A stretch of DNA of 64,000 nt, from NCBI RefSeq assembly GCF_014635905.1, contig NZ_BMDS01000004.1, positions 124,001-188,000 of the forward strand. The letters are read 5' to 3'. Both the position numbers and the translations under genes were made by a program. Positions within the stretch are counted from its first letter, which is position 1. Every line of letters starts with the position of its first letter. The stretch comes from Limosilactobacillus caviae (lineage in GTDB: Bacteria > Bacillota > Bacilli > Lactobacillales > Lactobacillaceae). Shown here one piece after another: positions 21,256-33,263 of this stretch. The notes under the pieces were generated by a model. The model did no database searches. It saw only the letters and a program-made list of their open reading frames with translations, and was not told the origin of the DNA.

Positions 21256-22051
21256 TAAAATTGTTTTTGGTAGTTATGTGCCAGTAAAATCAATTCTTCA
21301 TCGTCTTGATCCACGGATAAAGCTTATAATGTGTATTGTTTATGTAATTTTGATTTTCTTTGTTAATGACTGGTTAACAGCTTTATGGCTCCTTGCCGCT
21401 CTTTTCTTGGCTATTAAATTGAGTAATGTTGCCTTAAAGCAGTATTGGCAAGGAATTAAGCCGCTTTTTTTGATTATTTTGATTACTGTAGCCTTTCAAA
21501 TTTTATTTAGTAGCGGAGGAAAAATGTATTGGCATTGGGGAATAATGGCAATTACTCAAGACGGATTGATAAATTCTTTAATCATTCTTTACCGTTTTAT
21601 TATTATTATTACCGCTTCGACAGTTCTAACCGCTACAACTCAAACATTTCAAATTGCAGATGCTCTAGCATGGTTAATGAAACCATTAAAAGTAGTTAAA
21701 GTTCCTGTTAATCAGATTACGTTAATGCTTTCAATTGCATTACGATTTGTCCCAACAATTATGGATGAAACTACTAAGATTATGAAAGCTCAACGTGCAA
21801 GAGGAATTAATTTTAATTCGGGAAATATTTTGACGCGGATTCAACATCTGGTGCCGATTTTAATTCCGTTATTTGTTAATTCATTTAAACGGGCAGAAGA
21901 ATTAGCCACAGCAATGGAAGCCCGCGGTTATGACCCGAATGCTCCGCGCACTCATTATCGTCAGCTAACATGGCATACTTATGATATATGGGCAGCATTA
22001 GGATTAGGAATTGTAATAATTGGGTTACTGTGGATCCGAATAATTTTTTGA
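21248..22051 (+). CDS. ecfT: ECF transporter transmembrane scaffold EcfT
   Basis: Membrane subunit that links EcfA1A2 to the S component. It is 267 aa, with about five hydrophobic segments and two cytoplasmic coupling helices, each with an Ala-Arg-Gly signature (AQRARG near residue 180, MEARG near 223). GAGGAGC in the ecfA2 end is the ribosome binding site. No S-component gene lies next to it in this window. Confidence 0.94.
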   Translation: MNNKIVFGSYVPVKSILHRLDPRIKLIMCIVYVILIFFVNDWLTALWLLAALFLAIKLSNVALKQYWQGIKPLFLIILITVAFQILFSSGGKMYWHWGIMAITQDGLINSLIILYRFIIIITASTVLTATTQTFQIADALAWLMKPLKVVKVPVNQITLMLSIALRFVPTIMDETTKIMKAQRARGINFNSGNILTRIQHLVPILIPLFVNSFKRAEELATAMEARGYDPNAPRTHYRQLTWHTYDIWAALGLGIVIIGLLWIRIIF

Positions 22052-22065
22052 TAAGGAAGTAAATA

Positions 22066-22836
22066 ATGTATCGGTATAAAATAACTTTTGCTTATGATGG
22101 AACTAATTTTTCTGGTTTTCAAATCCAACCGAATAAGCGGACTGTGGAGCAAACACTGAAAAATGCAGTAAATAAGATTGCTAAGCATCCTACTCCAGCA
22201 ATTCCGGTGATTGGGTCGGGAAGAACGGACGCGGGTGTGCATGCCATTAATCAAGTGGCCCATTTTGATATTCCATACCATTTAAGCAATGAATCAATGA
22301 GGAAAGCCCTCAATAGTATTTTACCTTTGGATATTTTAATAAAGAAAGCTGAATTAGTGGACAACGATTTTCATGCGCGTTATAGTGCTCATCGTAAAAC
22401 CTATCGCTATCGGGTAGATCAAGGAGAGTTTGTTAATCCGTTTAAGCGAAACTATACAGCACATTTTAAATACCCGCTTGATTTACAAAAAATGAAAGTG
22501 GCAGCTAAAGATCTAATAGGGACACATGATTTTACAAGTTTTGTTGCTTCGGGAAGTCAAGCGAAGAGTAATGTTAGGACGATTGAGGATATAATTATTA
22601 AGCGTGATAAAATACGAAATGAGGTTGTATTTGACTTTACCGGAAATGGTTTCCTTTATAATCAAGTTCGCATTATGGTTGCTTTTCTTTTAGAAGTTGG
22701 TAGCGGGCAGCGACCAGTCGATGATGTGTGTAAGGTTCTTGCTGCTAAAGATAGGACACTAGCTAGAATGACTGCACCTGCAAGCGGATTATATTTGGTT
22801 AATGTAGATTATGGAACAAATGGTGAAAAGGATTGA
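22066..22836 (+). CDS. truA: tRNA pseudouridine(38-40) synthase TruA
   Basis: Isomerises uridines 38-40 in the anticodon arm of several tRNAs. The 256-aa protein has the catalytic aspartate in GSGRTDAGVHA (about residues 47-57) and the DFTSFVASGS region typical of TruA. AAGGAAG precedes the ATG. The -35 hexamer of the rplM promoter overlaps its stop codon. Confidence 0.95.
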   Translation: MYRYKITFAYDGTNFSGFQIQPNKRTVEQTLKNAVNKIAKHPTPAIPVIGSGRTDAGVHAINQVAHFDIPYHLSNESMRKALNSILPLDILIKKAELVDNDFHARYSAHRKTYRYRVDQGEFVNPFKRNYTAHFKYPLDLQKMKVAAKDLIGTHDFTSFVASGSQAKSNVRTIEDIIIKRDKIRNEVVFDFTGNGFLYNQVRIMVAFLLEVGSGQRPVDDVCKVLAAKDRTLARMTAPASGLYLVNVDYGTNGEKD

Positions 22837-22861
22837 CGAAAGTGGCAGAAAAAGGTATACT
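22833..22861 (+). promoter_or_regulatory. Promoter of rplM-rpsI
   Basis: TTGACG (22833-22838), 17-bp spacer, TATACT (22856-22861): a near-consensus promoter whose -35 overlaps the truA stop. Confidence 0.82.
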
Positions 22862-22867
22862 AGCCAT

Positions 22868-22941
22868 TGGTATTTCTTTTCCATCTAATAACTCGGTACA
22901 CTATTATATGCAAAAGAAAAACAAAATTGGAGGACTTAATC
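22868..22941 (+). promoter_or_regulatory. rplM 5' leader, probable L13-type leader
   Basis: About 75 nt of untranslated leader. A pyrimidine-rich TTTCTTTT near 22873-22880 can pair with AAAAGAAA near 22912-22919, just before the ribosome binding site. L13 leaders are known upstream of rplM in Firmicutes; the match here is by position and simple pairing only. Confidence 0.45.
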
Positions 22942-23385
22942 GTGAGAACGACATACATCGCAAAACCTGGTGAAGTTGATCGCAAGTGGTACGTTGTTGA
23001 TGCTAAGGATGTCCCAATGGGTCGTTTAGCATCTGCAGTCGCATCAATTTTGCGTGGTAAGAACAAGCCAACATTTACTCCACACGTTGATACTGGTGAT
23101 TACGTTATCGTTATCAACGCTGCGCAAGTTAAGTTAACTGGTAAGAAGGCATCTCAAAAGATGTACTACCGTCACTCAAACTACCCTGGTGGTTTGAAAC
23201 AACGGACTGCCGGTGACTTCCGTGCAAAGGAACCAGAAAAGTTATTGGAAACTGCTATTAAGGGTATGCTTCCACACAACTCGCTTGGTCATAAGCAAGG
23301 TTTGAAGTTACATGTTTATGCTGGTGAAGACCACAAACATGCTGCACAAAACCCAGAAGTTTTAGATATTACTAACTTAATCTAA
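22942..23385 (+). CDS. rplM: 50S ribosomal protein L13
   Basis: Early-assembling large-subunit protein. The frame is open much further upstream, but GTG at 22942 after TTGGAGGA gives the family N-terminus [16 protein letters not shown] and a normal 147-aa length. The [10 protein letters not shown] motif near residue 47 and PHNSLGHKQ near 113 are typical. It forms a two-gene operon with rpsI. Confidence 0.96.
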   Translation: MRTTYIAKPGEVDRKWYVVDAKDVPMGRLASAVASILRGKNKPTFTPHVDTGDYVIVINAAQVKLTGKKASQKMYYRHSNYPGGLKQRTAGDFRAKEPEKLLETAIKGMLPHNSLGHKQGLKLHVYAGEDHKHAAQNPEVLDITNLI

Positions 23386-23398
23386 GGAGGGAATGGAA

Positions 23399-23794
23399 TT
23401 GGCTCAACAAGTACAATACAGTGGTACTGGTCGGCGTAAAGATGCAACCGCACGTGTTCGCTTAGTACCAGGTTCAGGTAAGATTACGATGAACGGCAAG
23501 GCAATTGAAGACTACATTCCATTTGCCAACTTACGTGCTATCGTTAACCAACCATTTGGCGTTACTAAAACAGAAGGTCAATACGATGTTTTAGCTAATG
23601 TTAATGGTGGTGGATTCTCTGGTCAAGCAGGTGCAGTACGTCACGGTATTGCCCGTGCACTTCTCGCTGTTGACCCAGACTTCCGTGACGCTTTAAAGAA
23701 AGCTGGTTTATTAACTCGTGACCCTCGTATGAAGGAACGTCGCAAGCCAGGTCTTAAGAAAGCTCGTAAGGCTGCTCAATTCAGTAAGCGTTAA
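23399..23794 (+). CDS. rpsI: 30S ribosomal protein S9
   Basis: Its C-terminal tail contacts P-site tRNA. I choose TTG at 23399 (131 aa, [14 protein letters not shown]): the ATG at 23393 is only 2 nt after AAGGAGG, while the TTG is spaced 8 nt from it. The tail ends [14 protein letters not shown], as in all S9 proteins. A terminator follows. Confidence 0.95.
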   Translation: MAQQVQYSGTGRRKDATARVRLVPGSGKITMNGKAIEDYIPFANLRAIVNQPFGVTKTEGQYDVLANVNGGGFSGQAGAVRHGIARALLAVDPDFRDALKKAGLLTRDPRMKERRKPGLKKARKAAQFSKR

Positions 23795-23816
23795 TATTTC
23801 GATTATCGCTTCCAAA

Positions 23817-23846
23817 AAGTATCGGCATTATGCTGGTGCTTTTTTA
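23817..23846 (+). terminator. Terminator after rpsI
   Basis: AAGTATCGGCA (23817-23827) pairs along its full length, with G-T wobbles, with TGCTGGTGCTT (23831-23841), followed by six T's. Confidence 0.75.
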
Positions 23847-23889
23847 GTTTAAATAAAACTTCCTATTTACTATAATTATAAGTGATTAG

Positions 23890-24684
<795 letters not shown>

Positions 24685-24702
24685 AAATTAATAAAGATAA
24701 TG

Positions 24703-24736
24703 GGATCATGGGTTAACGGCGCCATGATCCTTTTTT
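24703..24736 (+). terminator. Terminator after the acetoin reductase gene
   Basis: GGATCATGG (24703-24711) pairs perfectly with CCATGATCC (24722-24730), followed by TTTTTT. Confidence 0.88.
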
Positions 24737-24826
24737 AACTTCTTCTAAAAATATTAAGATAAATTAACCCAAATGAGGTGGAGTTTGCTACAATTAATAA
24801 CTAGTAGAAAAGAGGAGGCTAAACTT

Positions 24827-25453
24827 GTGGCAAAACGGAAGCGGAGAAGTAAAAATCGCCATACGGGTAGAACATGGGTTATCAGTATCCTAGCTGTAAT
24901 TGTTATTTTTTTAGGTGTATACGTTGGACACCATTTTTACCGTATTTGGAATCAGCAACGAATCGAACAAGAGGCACGGGAGAAGGATCGCCGAGCAAAG
25001 CAATTATTTATTCAGCAAGTTGCTCCTGAAGCTCAAGCAATGCAAAATACTTATCATGTATACGCATCGATTACAATTGCCCAAGCGATTCTTGAATCTC
25101 AATGGGGAACTAGCCAGCTGGCATCACAATACCATAATTTATTTGGGATTAAGGGAACAGGTGCTAATTCGCAAGTAATGACAACCAAAGAGTACGTTAA
25201 TGGTAAGTGGATCGTTACTAAAGGTCGTTTTCGGGTTTATGATAGTTGGAGTGATTCCATTAAAGATCATACCCGTCTGATGCTCAATGGGACAGATACT
25301 AATCAGCAAAATTATGACCGAGTTGTACATGCAACTAACTATCAGGAAGCGGCTCGCGGACTACAAGAAGCCGGTTATGCAACTGATCCTGATTATGCAC
25401 AAAAGTTAATTTCTGTAATCAAAGCTTATAAATTATATAACTATGATAAGTAG
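24827..25453 (+). CDS. Membrane-anchored peptidoglycan N-acetylglucosaminidase (GH73)
   Basis: Cell-wall hydrolase cutting beside N-acetylglucosamine in peptidoglycan. I choose GTG at 24827 (208 aa) after AGAGGAGG; the frame extends 18 codons upstream without a ribosome binding site. A basic N-terminus (AKRKRRSKNR) is followed by a single membrane span (about residues 17-36) that acts as anchor, then the glucosaminidase domain with the catalytic Glu in QAILESQWGTSQLA (about 91-104) and the HNLFGIKG motif. It has no SH3b, LysM or other wall-binding repeat. xpt follows after 18 nt. Confidence 0.87.
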   Translation: MAKRKRRSKNRHTGRTWVISILAVIVIFLGVYVGHHFYRIWNQQRIEQEAREKDRRAKQLFIQQVAPEAQAMQNTYHVYASITIAQAILESQWGTSQLASQYHNLFGIKGTGANSQVMTTKEYVNGKWIVTKGRFRVYDSWSDSIKDHTRLMLNGTDTNQQNYDRVVHATNYQEAARGLQEAGYATDPDYAQKLISVIKAYKLYNYDK

Positions 25454-25459
25454 TGATAG

Positions 25460-26047
<588 letters not shown>

Positions 26048-26063
26048 TAAGGGAAGTGAGAAA

Positions 26064-27197
26064 ATGGGCAGAAATGCTATTTACCCAGGCAGTACTTTAG
26101 GAATTATCGGAATTAATCGAAATGGTGCGGCATTAATTGCAACAGCCAAAAAAGCAGGCTTTAACGTTGGTGTTTATATTGATCGTTCGCAGCCATCAGT
26201 AACTAAGATGGCAGACTTTACAATCGTCGGTGCATTGAACGATCGTGTGAAATTAACACAATTTGGTGAAGCATGTGACGCAATTATCTATCAGACACCA
26301 AATGTTGATTCACGCGTATTGCACTATTTGAGTCAATATGCAGTAGTTCCACAGGGGATTAATGCCTTAGAGATTGTTCAAGATCGGTTAATGGAAAGAG
26401 CATTCTTGGATCAAGTAAATATTAATATTGCTCCTTATGTTACTGTGGTTAGTTTAGATGATGTTTACCAATCGATTGATTCTATTGGTTATCCTGCATT
26501 ATTAAAACCCATTCAACGTGGAATCGGTGAAAACTCGATGCTGATTGAGCGGCAATCGGATATTACTCGAGCAGCAGATTTCATTGATACTGGTACATAT
26601 TTATTGGAATCATGGATTGAACATACAAACGAGTATACGATGACAGCGGCAACAGATGGAAAAGATACAGAAATCTTCCCATTAGCACAGCTGCAGTATA
26701 ATAAAGAGCGTCAATTAATCTCTGTGGCTACACCAGCAAGTGTTCATGAAGATATGCTAAAAGAAATGCAACGAATTGTAAAAAGTGTGGCAGCTTCACT
26801 TGAATATCACGGTGTTTTCTCAGTTAATTTCTATGTCACATCAACGGGGACATTATATGTGAAGAACATTGAGCCAGGATTGACTTCCATTGCTAACGTA
26901 TATGATGCAACAGCTAATGTCGACCAGTATGAGGAACAACTAAGATGTGCAGTTGGAATGCCATTACATATTATTACTCCGCTTCAAACTGGTTTGTTAA
27001 TGGTAATCCGTAATTATCAGTCACGTGCTATTCAACGTCAGTGGCTTCTTAAGAATAATTGGAAGTTTAGATTTTTCAATGATGTTGGCGACAGTGATCA
27101 GGCAATACTAGGATTTGTGTGGGTTACCGGTAGTGATAACCTTGCTGCGTTAAAGAATCAGGTTGATGATACTGAGGTTTGGAAAGATCAAGCCTAA
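26064..27197 (+). CDS. PurK-like ATP-grasp protein lacking canonical motifs
   Basis: The 377-aa layout is that of PurK (N5-carboxyaminoimidazole ribonucleotide synthase): an N-terminal nucleotide fold (TLGIIGINRNGAALI near 11), a central ATP-grasp domain (PALLKP near 142) and a C-terminal domain with DQYEEQLRCAVGMPL near 290. The hallmark motifs are altered. The glycine-rich GGYDGKGQ-type ATP loop reads QRGIGENSML, and the NEIAPRPHNSGH motif reads VKNIEPGLTSIAN. There is no purE beside it. It is therefore probably not a working PurK; it may have another ATP-grasp reaction or a regulatory role. The gene itself looks intact and well translated. Confidence 0.75.
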   Translation: MGRNAIYPGSTLGIIGINRNGAALIATAKKAGFNVGVYIDRSQPSVTKMADFTIVGALNDRVKLTQFGEACDAIIYQTPNVDSRVLHYLSQYAVVPQGINALEIVQDRLMERAFLDQVNINIAPYVTVVSLDDVYQSIDSIGYPALLKPIQRGIGENSMLIERQSDITRAADFIDTGTYLLESWIEHTNEYTMTAATDGKDTEIFPLAQLQYNKERQLISVATPASVHEDMLKEMQRIVKSVAASLEYHGVFSVNFYVTSTGTLYVKNIEPGLTSIANVYDATANVDQYEEQLRCAVGMPLHIITPLQTGLLMVIRNYQSRAIQRQWLLKNNWKFRFFNDVGDSDQAILGFVWVTGSDNLAALKNQVDDTEVWKDQA

Positions 27198-27220
27198 CTT
27201 GAAATAAGGAGCGCTAAATA

Positions 27221-27280
27221 ATGAGGGACTGGGTATATTTCACAGTCTCTTTATTTTTCCTAACATATGTTCGATTTTAA
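27221..27280 (+). CDS. Possible 19-aa hydrophobic small protein
   Basis: ATG at 27221 follows AAGGAGCG (spaced about 9 nt) and opens a 19-codon frame ending at TAA 27278: charged MRDW, then YFTVSLFFLTY, then VRF. It overlaps the terminator-like repeat behind the PurK-like gene, which argues for caution. Could be a real membrane micro-protein or chance. Confidence 0.3.
   Translation: MRDWVYFTVSLFFLTYVRF
27223..27258 (+). terminator. Imperfect terminator after the PurK-like gene
   Basis: GAGGGACTGGG (27223-27233) pairs imperfectly with CACAGTCTCTT (27241-27251), followed by TATTTTT. Confidence 0.5.
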
Positions 27281-27301
27281 TCGCCAAACAAGATCTTAAT
27301 T

Positions 27302-27310
27302 TGGTATAAT
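27302..27310 (+). promoter_or_regulatory. Extended -10 promoter of pcrA-ligA-camS
   Basis: TGGTATAAT: consensus TATAAT (27305-27310) with the TG extension. The -35 is poor. Confidence 0.65.
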
Positions 27311-27345
27311 ATTAGCCGATGAAATTTTAGAGAGGATGGAACAGC

Positions 27346-29619
27346 GTGAATAACGGTCAAGCATTATTAGAAGGAATGAACGATAAGCAATCCGAAGCAG
27401 TGTTAACTACAGAAGGACCACTGTTAGTAATGGCAGGAGCTGGTTCAGGAAAAACGCGGGTATTGACACATCGGGTAGCCTATTTGATTGAAGAAAATGG
27501 TGTATTGCCATGGAATATTCTAGCAATTACGTTTACCAATAAGGCTGCTCGCGAAATGAAAGAACGAGTGGGTAAATTGCTTGGTGAGAGTGCTAATGAG
27601 ATCTGGGTCTCAACTTTTCACGCATTGTGTGTTCGAATCCTCCGTCGTGATATTGAAAAGATCGGCTATAATCGTGCTTTTACGATTGCTGATACGAGTG
27701 AGCAACGGACATTAATGAAGCGGATTTGTGGAGAGTTAAATATCGACACTAAGAAGTTTGATCCACGAAGTATTCTTAGCGCTATTTCTAATGCTAAGAA
27801 TGCGTTAATGACACCTGATGACTATAGCAAAGAAGCTAATAGTATGTTTGAAAACATGGTTGCCCGTGCTTACAAGCTTTATCAACAAGAATTAGAAGCC
27901 AATCAAGCATTGGATTTTGATGATTTGATTATGAAAACAATTGAGTTGCTAGAAAGTGACCAGGAAACACTCGAATTTTATCAAGATAAGTTTCATTATA
28001 TCCATGTGGATGAGTACCAGGATACCAATGATGCCCAATATCGGTTAGTTAATTTACTAGCACAAAAGTATCAAAACTTATGTGTAGTGGGGGATGCTGA
28101 TCAGAGTATTTATGGTTGGCGTGGTGCTAATATGAATAATATTTTAAATTTTGAGCATGACTATCCCCAGGCGAAGACGGTAATGTTGGAGCAAAATTAT
28201 CGTTCGACGCAGACAATCTTAAATGCAGCAAATGAAGTTATTGCTAATAACCTCTATCGTAAAAAGAAAAATCTTTGGACAGAAAATGGGCAAGGAGATA
28301 AGATTTCATATTACCGTGCCCAAAATGAGCATGATGAGGCGCAATTTATTGTTTCTAAGATTAAAGAAGAACAAGAAAAAAATGGTTATCACTTTAATGA
28401 CTTTGCCGTTCTTTATCGTACAAATGCTCAATCACGGATGATCGAAGAAACTTTCTTAAAGAGTAGTATTCCATATACAATGGTTGGCGGGCACAAATTT
28501 TATGATCGGCGTGAAATTCGCGATATCTTAGCATATCTAACGTTAATTGTTAATCCTGCCGATTCGATGAGCTTTGAACGAGTTGTTAATACTCCCAAAC
28601 GAGGAATTGGATTAACAAGTGTTGAACACCTTCGTAATTTTGCTAATGAGAATGGATGGACATTGTTAAAAGCTGCTCAAAATGTTGATACTGCTAATGA
28701 GATCACTGCGCGAACCCGGAATAAGATTGATGAATTTGGGCAATTGATGGCTAATTTGACTAAACAAGCAGAATACCTTACGCTGACGGATTTAACTGAG
28801 CAAATTTTAGAATTAAGCGGCTATAATAAGATGCTTAACGATGATCGCAGCCTTGAAGCACAAGCTCGTCGTGAAAACCTTGATGAATTTAAATCTGTTA
28901 CACAGGAATATGATGAACAACATAAAGATGACGATGATTCAAATATCCAAAAGATCATTAACTTTTTAGCTGATTTAGCTCTTGTTTCAGATCAGGACGA
29001 TGTTGATGAGCAGGCACCGGCAGTAACTTTGATGACGTTACATGCAGCTAAAGGGCTTGAATTTCCGGATGTCTTCCTTGTAGGAATGGAAGAAGGCATT
29101 TTCCCATTATCCCGTGCTTTAATGGAAGATGATGAATTAGAAGAAGAACGGCGCTTGGCTTATGTTGGAATAACCCGGGCGAAGAAAAAGCTATACCTTA
29201 CCAATGCCTTTTCACGGTTACTTTATGGTCGCGTTCAGCGTAACCAGCCATCTCGTTTTGTAGAAGAAATCGATTCTGATTTATTGCAGTTTGAAAATAA
29301 TCCATCTGGTAACAGTATTAGTGATAGTAAAATCCCATTTGGTCGTGCTGCTGCAACAGCTACTACATATCATGATCAACCAAAGCGAACTTATCGAAGT
29401 GCAGGTAAGCGGGTAAAACCAATCACTAATAATGGAACCGGTGCTGATAAAGTTGGCTGGAAGACTGGTGATAAGGTTGAGCATAAGAAGTGGGGTCAAG
29501 GAACGGTAGTGAAAGTTAGTGGGAGCGGCAATGATATGGAATTGGACATTGCATTCCCAAGCCAGGGAGTAAAACGACTGCTAGCAAGTTTTGCCCCAAT
29601 AACTAAAGTACAAAAATAA
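27346..29619 (+). CDS. pcrA: ATP-dependent DNA helicase PcrA (UvrD/Rep family)
   Basis: Superfamily 1A 3'-5' helicase needed for repair and rolling-circle replication in Gram-positives. The 757-aa protein has Walker A GAGSGKT near residue 31, HVDEYQDTN near 221, VGDADQSIYGWRGA near 246, and motif VI in the VGITRAKKKLY segment near 607. The C-terminus ends in the Tudor-like domain (VEHKKWGQGTVVKV) that contacts RNA polymerase. Start is GTG at 27346 after GAGAGGAT. It is the first gene of the pcrA-ligA-camS operon, an order common in Firmicutes. Confidence 0.97.
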   Translation: MNNGQALLEGMNDKQSEAVLTTEGPLLVMAGAGSGKTRVLTHRVAYLIEENGVLPWNILAITFTNKAAREMKERVGKLLGESANEIWVSTFHALCVRILRRDIEKIGYNRAFTIADTSEQRTLMKRICGELNIDTKKFDPRSILSAISNAKNALMTPDDYSKEANSMFENMVARAYKLYQQELEANQALDFDDLIMKTIELLESDQETLEFYQDKFHYIHVDEYQDTNDAQYRLVNLLAQKYQNLCVVGDADQSIYGWRGANMNNILNFEHDYPQAKTVMLEQNYRSTQTILNAANEVIANNLYRKKKNLWTENGQGDKISYYRAQNEHDEAQFIVSKIKEEQEKNGYHFNDFAVLYRTNAQSRMIEETFLKSSIPYTMVGGHKFYDRREIRDILAYLTLIVNPADSMSFERVVNTPKRGIGLTSVEHLRNFANENGWTLLKAAQNVDTANEITARTRNKIDEFGQLMANLTKQAEYLTLTDLTEQILELSGYNKMLNDDRSLEAQARRENLDEFKSVTQEYDEQHKDDDDSNIQKIINFLADLALVSDQDDVDEQAPAVTLMTLHAAKGLEFPDVFLVGMEEGIFPLSRALMEDDELEEERRLAYVGITRAKKKLYLTNAFSRLLYGRVQRNQPSRFVEEIDSDLLQFENNPSGNSISDSKIPFGRAAATATTYHDQPKRTYRSAGKRVKPITNNGTGADKVGWKTGDKVEHKKWGQGTVVKVSGSGNDMELDIAFPSQGVKRLLASFAPITKVQK

Positions 29620-29622
29620 TGA

Positions 29623-31680
<2,058 letters not shown>

Positions 31681-31683
31681 ATC

Positions 31684-32799
31684 GTGAAGCGAAAGGTAAA
31701 AAAAATAGCCGTTAGTGCTGCGGTTTTGATGTGTACCGTCTTGCTTGCATCATGTGGTTTTGGCGGAAAGTCATCGTCCAAAAACTATTCAACAACCGGT
31801 TCAGGTAATGGTACTTATCAAGGTGTGATTAAGAATGGGCGTTACCGAACAAGTAAGGCTCGTGGGGTAAATGTCTCACAAAATGATAATCAATATAACC
31901 TTAAGAGTTTTGAATCAGGATTAACTCAGATTTCAAAACGGGTCTTTTCAACAAAGAGCTATATTTTCCAAGAAGGTCAATATCTTAGTAGCGGTACTAT
32001 TGAGAACTGGCTTGGACGGAAAACGAAGAGTAATCCAGAAGGGTTAAATCCAGCGCAAGGAAAGAAGAGTAATCCTAACCCAATCTATGTTCAGCAGATT
32101 GAAGAACAGGATTATATGCAAGAGAGTGGTAATTCCATGAAGCTTCGCGGAATTACAATCGGTATTGGGTTAAATTCAGAATATAATTATCAAACTAAAA
32201 CAGGCGGACCGACACTAACTAAGAAGATTAGTGATAGTGAGCTTCGTCGCCAAGGTGAAGCTGCCGCGGAAAAGGTTCTTCAACGAGTTCGGAAAAAGTC
32301 TGGAGTCGGCAATGTTCCGATTGTTATCGCATTATACAAACAAGCACCAGATGATAGTTTAGTTGGTGGAACTTTCTTTGCTTATAGTAAGAACAACGGT
32401 GATACAATTAGCAACTGGCGGAAGTTAGATTACAAGAATGTAGTCCTCCCGAAGGCAAGTGCGGCCACAACCAACAGCTCGGATCAAACGGATGATGACA
32501 GTTTCTCAAACTTTAAGAGTCAGATTCAGAGCTTCTTCCCTAATCTAAGCGGGGTTACAGCCCAAGCCCAATATGAAAATGGAACTTTGTCTGGAATGCA
32601 CATTACTGTTACTACACAATTCTATAGTCAAACTGAAATTACGAGTTTTACTCAGTACATTACACGGGCGGCTAAGAAATACTTACCTAATGGAATCCCA
32701 ATTGACATTAAGATTCAATCTGATTCTGAAATCCAAGCAGTTGTTTATCGGAATGCTGGTTCAGATAATTTCCAGTCTCATATTTTTGATTCTTATTAA
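31684..32799 (+). CDS. camS: CamS-type lipoprotein (sex pheromone precursor family)
   Basis: Surface lipoprotein family whose signal peptide is the source of the cAM-type pheromone in enterococci and staphylococci. It is 371 aa. The N-terminus is basic, then hydrophobic, and ends in the lipobox LLASC at about residues 18-22, so Cys22 would be lipidated. The mature part fits the CamS family; its molecular role is not known. Start is GTG at 31684, with AGGAGG at the end of ligA. Last gene of the operon; a terminator follows. Confidence 0.88.
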   Translation: MKRKVKKIAVSAAVLMCTVLLASCGFGGKSSSKNYSTTGSGNGTYQGVIKNGRYRTSKARGVNVSQNDNQYNLKSFESGLTQISKRVFSTKSYIFQEGQYLSSGTIENWLGRKTKSNPEGLNPAQGKKSNPNPIYVQQIEEQDYMQESGNSMKLRGITIGIGLNSEYNYQTKTGGPTLTKKISDSELRRQGEAAAEKVLQRVRKKSGVGNVPIVIALYKQAPDDSLVGGTFFAYSKNNGDTISNWRKLDYKNVVLPKASAATTNSSDQTDDDSFSNFKSQIQSFFPNLSGVTAQAQYENGTLSGMHITVTTQFYSQTEITSFTQYITRAAKKYLPNGIPIDIKIQSDSEIQAVVYRNAGSDNFQSHIFDSY

Positions 32800-32803
32800 G
32801 AGT

Positions 32804-32857
32804 AAAAAGGAGAATATCAATTCGTTGTAAAAAAGCGAAGTGGTAACTCCTTTTTAT
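32804..32857 (+). terminator. Terminator after camS
   Basis: AAAAAGGAG (32804-32812) pairs with CTCCTTTTT (32847-32855); the loop holds a smaller TTCG-CGAA hairpin. Confidence 0.7.
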
Positions 32858-32888
32858 TTGTTCATGGATGAAATAAGAACCTATTCTG

Positions 32889-32897
32889 TGCTAAAAT
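32889..32897 (+). promoter_or_regulatory. Extended -10 promoter of gatCAB
   Basis: TGCTAAAAT at 32889-32897, about 50 nt before gatC; no good -35. Confidence 0.55.
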
Positions 32898-32945
32898 TGT
32901 TAACTGTATATGTAGATTTAAATTACTGGAAAAGAGGTAAAGAGA

Positions 32946-33263
32946 ATGGCCAGTAAAATCACTGAGCAACAGGTAGAACACGTTGCTGAACTTGCTAAGC
33001 TTGAATTCCCTAAGGATGAACTTGGTAAGTTTACCACTCAATTAGGAAACATTATCGATATGTTTGAGGACCTCGAAGCGGTTGATACTGATGGCGTCGA
33101 ACCAATGACATCAGCAACCGATCGGGTAAATGTAATGCGTGAAGATAAGGCAGTTAAGAGTTCAAAAGAAGAACAAGAAGCCTTACTTAACAATGCGCCC
33201 GAAACTGATGGTGGCTACATCAAGGTTCCGGCAATTCTTGACGAAAGTGAGGATGGCGAATAA
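32946..33263 (+). CDS. gatC: Asp/Glu-tRNA amidotransferase subunit C
   Basis: Small subunit that clamps GatA to GatB in the enzyme converting Glu-tRNAGln (and Asp-tRNAAsn) to the amide form. The 105-aa protein has the [12 protein letters not shown] start and the DGVEPMTS motif near residue 60. AAAGAGGT precedes the ATG. Its stop overlaps the gatA start by one base. Confidence 0.96.
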   Translation: MASKITEQQVEHVAELAKLEFPKDELGKFTTQLGNIIDMFEDLEAVDTDGVEPMTSATDRVNVMREDKAVKSSKEEQEALLNNAPETDGGYIKVPAILDESEDGE

